A DNA stretch of 7,078 nt from positions 115,480 through 122,557 of the forward strand of contig DHDH01000040.1 in assembly GCA_002399235.1 (NCBI GenBank), given 5' to 3'. The position numbers and the translations under genes were made by a program. This DNA is from Firmicutes bacterium UBA4881. GTDB lineage: Bacteria; Bacillota; DTU065. Below, piece after piece: positions 6,663 through 7,078 of the stretch; position 1 is the stretch's first letter, and each line of letters starts with the position of its first letter. The notes beneath the pieces are model-generated. The model was not told the origin of the DNA, ran no database searches, and saw only the letters and a list, made by a program, of their open reading frames with translations.

Positions 6663-6730
6663 AGTTGTATGTCATACTTGTCGATTAACTTGGTGGTGAA
6701 AGTCCACTATATGGGTTTGTAGTTACAAGA
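6663..6730. other. Non-coding segment with a GTGG/CCAC hairpin; possible mobile-element remnant
   Basis: Bases 6691-6706 read GGTGGTGAAAGTCCAC, a stem GTGG/CCAC with loop TGAAAGT. It is followed by TTGTAGTTACAA (6717-6728), a small palindrome. 'GGTGAAAGTCC' phrases recall domain I of bacterial group II introns. No reverse-transcriptase gene or intron 3' end is present, so at most this is a fragment. The assignment rests on recall. Confidence 0.2.
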
Positions 6731-6994
6731 GAAATCTTTATATCTATTCTTCATCCGAAAAATACAGAAACATCTTATTACTGACTCATAATTATGCTTC
6801 CTCCTTAAATCGCCCAGGGAGTTTATAAAGATGCAGTAATATCTTCAAAATAGGCCGAAAGTCTTTTTTCCTGTTTTTATTAAATATTTTCCACTTGAAA
6901 CACCCAGTCTGATAGATTTCAATGATAATCGCTAAACTACGGGTTCGCCAGTGGAATGTCTTTTTATTACCAGTACGTTTAGTTCTTTATTCAT
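6707..6994 (-). pseudogene. Possible decayed small gene, frame-broken
   Basis: A good ribosome site (GGAGG, 7000-7004) precedes ATG at 6994, but that frame (MNKELNVLVIKRHSTGEPVV) stops at 6932. A one-base shift within the A-run near 6986-6990 opens a 64-codon frame to 6792, containing KKTFHWRTRSLAIIIEIYQT and, further on, ILKILLHLYKLPGRFKEEA. A second shift near 6795 would continue to 6707. It is rich in Lys and Arg. The combination of promoter-like, operator-like and ribosome sites before a broken frame suggests a recently inactivated gene; the product is not recognised. Three short chance frames in A+T-rich DNA remain possible. Confidence 0.3.
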
Positions 6995-7023
6995 ATATGC
7001 CTCCATAAAAATAAATTTGACAG

Positions 7024-7047
7024 TATCTCTTTTATTATATAGAGATA
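7024..7047 (-). promoter_or_regulatory. Minus-strand -10 box inside an operator-like palindrome
   Basis: TATCTCT (7024-7030) and AGAGATA (7041-7047) form a perfect seven-base inverted repeat around ten bases that contain a consensus TATAAT (minus strand, 7034-7039). A -35 box is weak (GGAATC at 17 bases). It lies about 40 bases before the GGAGG/ATG at 6994, the right distance for the promoter of the decayed frame. The dyad over the -10 is what a repressor site looks like. Confidence 0.35.
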
Positions 7048-7078
7048 TATATGGATGATTCCACTGCAAAAAGTCCAT

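Noticed and set aside
6763..6800. AAGGAGG followed by ATG at 6790 on the minus strand as the start of a second gene
   Set aside because: The frame reads Met-Ser-Gln-stop; kept only as part of the decayed region.

Overview
The window is A+T-rich bacterial DNA with tight Shine-Dalgarno sites (GAGGAGG, AAGGAG) and a DNA polymerase I of the Firmicutes/Thermus length class. It also carries a secreted protein that looks like an outer-membrane beta-barrel, ending in tryptophan. Together these suggest a two-membraned (diderm) member of the low-GC Firmicutes, such as Halanaerobiales- or Limnochordia-like lineages. That placement is inference; no rRNA or other marker is present.

Layout. (1) Bases 3-701 (+) hold the 3' part of a gene whose start lies off the window. 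It has about three tandem units resembling the copper-amine-oxidase N-terminal 'stalk' repeat. (2) It converges on a minus-strand gene (698-1492) for a membrane-anchored protein of unknown function. The two stop codons overlap inside one CTTAAG palindrome. (3) Bases 1493-1654 are a divergent intergenic region. (4) polA (1655-4159, +) has intact 5'-nuclease and polymerase motifs and a degenerate, probably inactive 3'-5' exonuclease domain. (5) Bases 4160-4717 contain no convincing gene, but hold three separate long-range inverted repeats that could form a structured leader RNA. (6) Bases 4718-6622 (+) encode a 634-residue secreted putative outer-membrane barrel. A module of about 90 residues inserted in it closely resembles one I know from phosphodiester-glycosidase (NAGPA) and GHL10-type proteins. 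(7) A strong rho-independent terminator follows. (8) Bases 6663-7078 have no intact gene. They hold a GGTGGTGAAAGTCCAC segment of possible mobile/group II intron origin, and a minus-strand promoter, operator-like palindrome, ribosome site and frame-broken reading frame that look like a decayed small gene.

How it fits together. polA is a housekeeping repair and Okazaki-fragment-processing gene. Its neighbours are mainly envelope or exported proteins and do not form an obvious pathway with it. The most interesting items are the composite barrel protein, the structured DNA in front of it, and the decayed region at the right end. I see no CRISPR array, tRNA, rRNA or complete insertion sequence.
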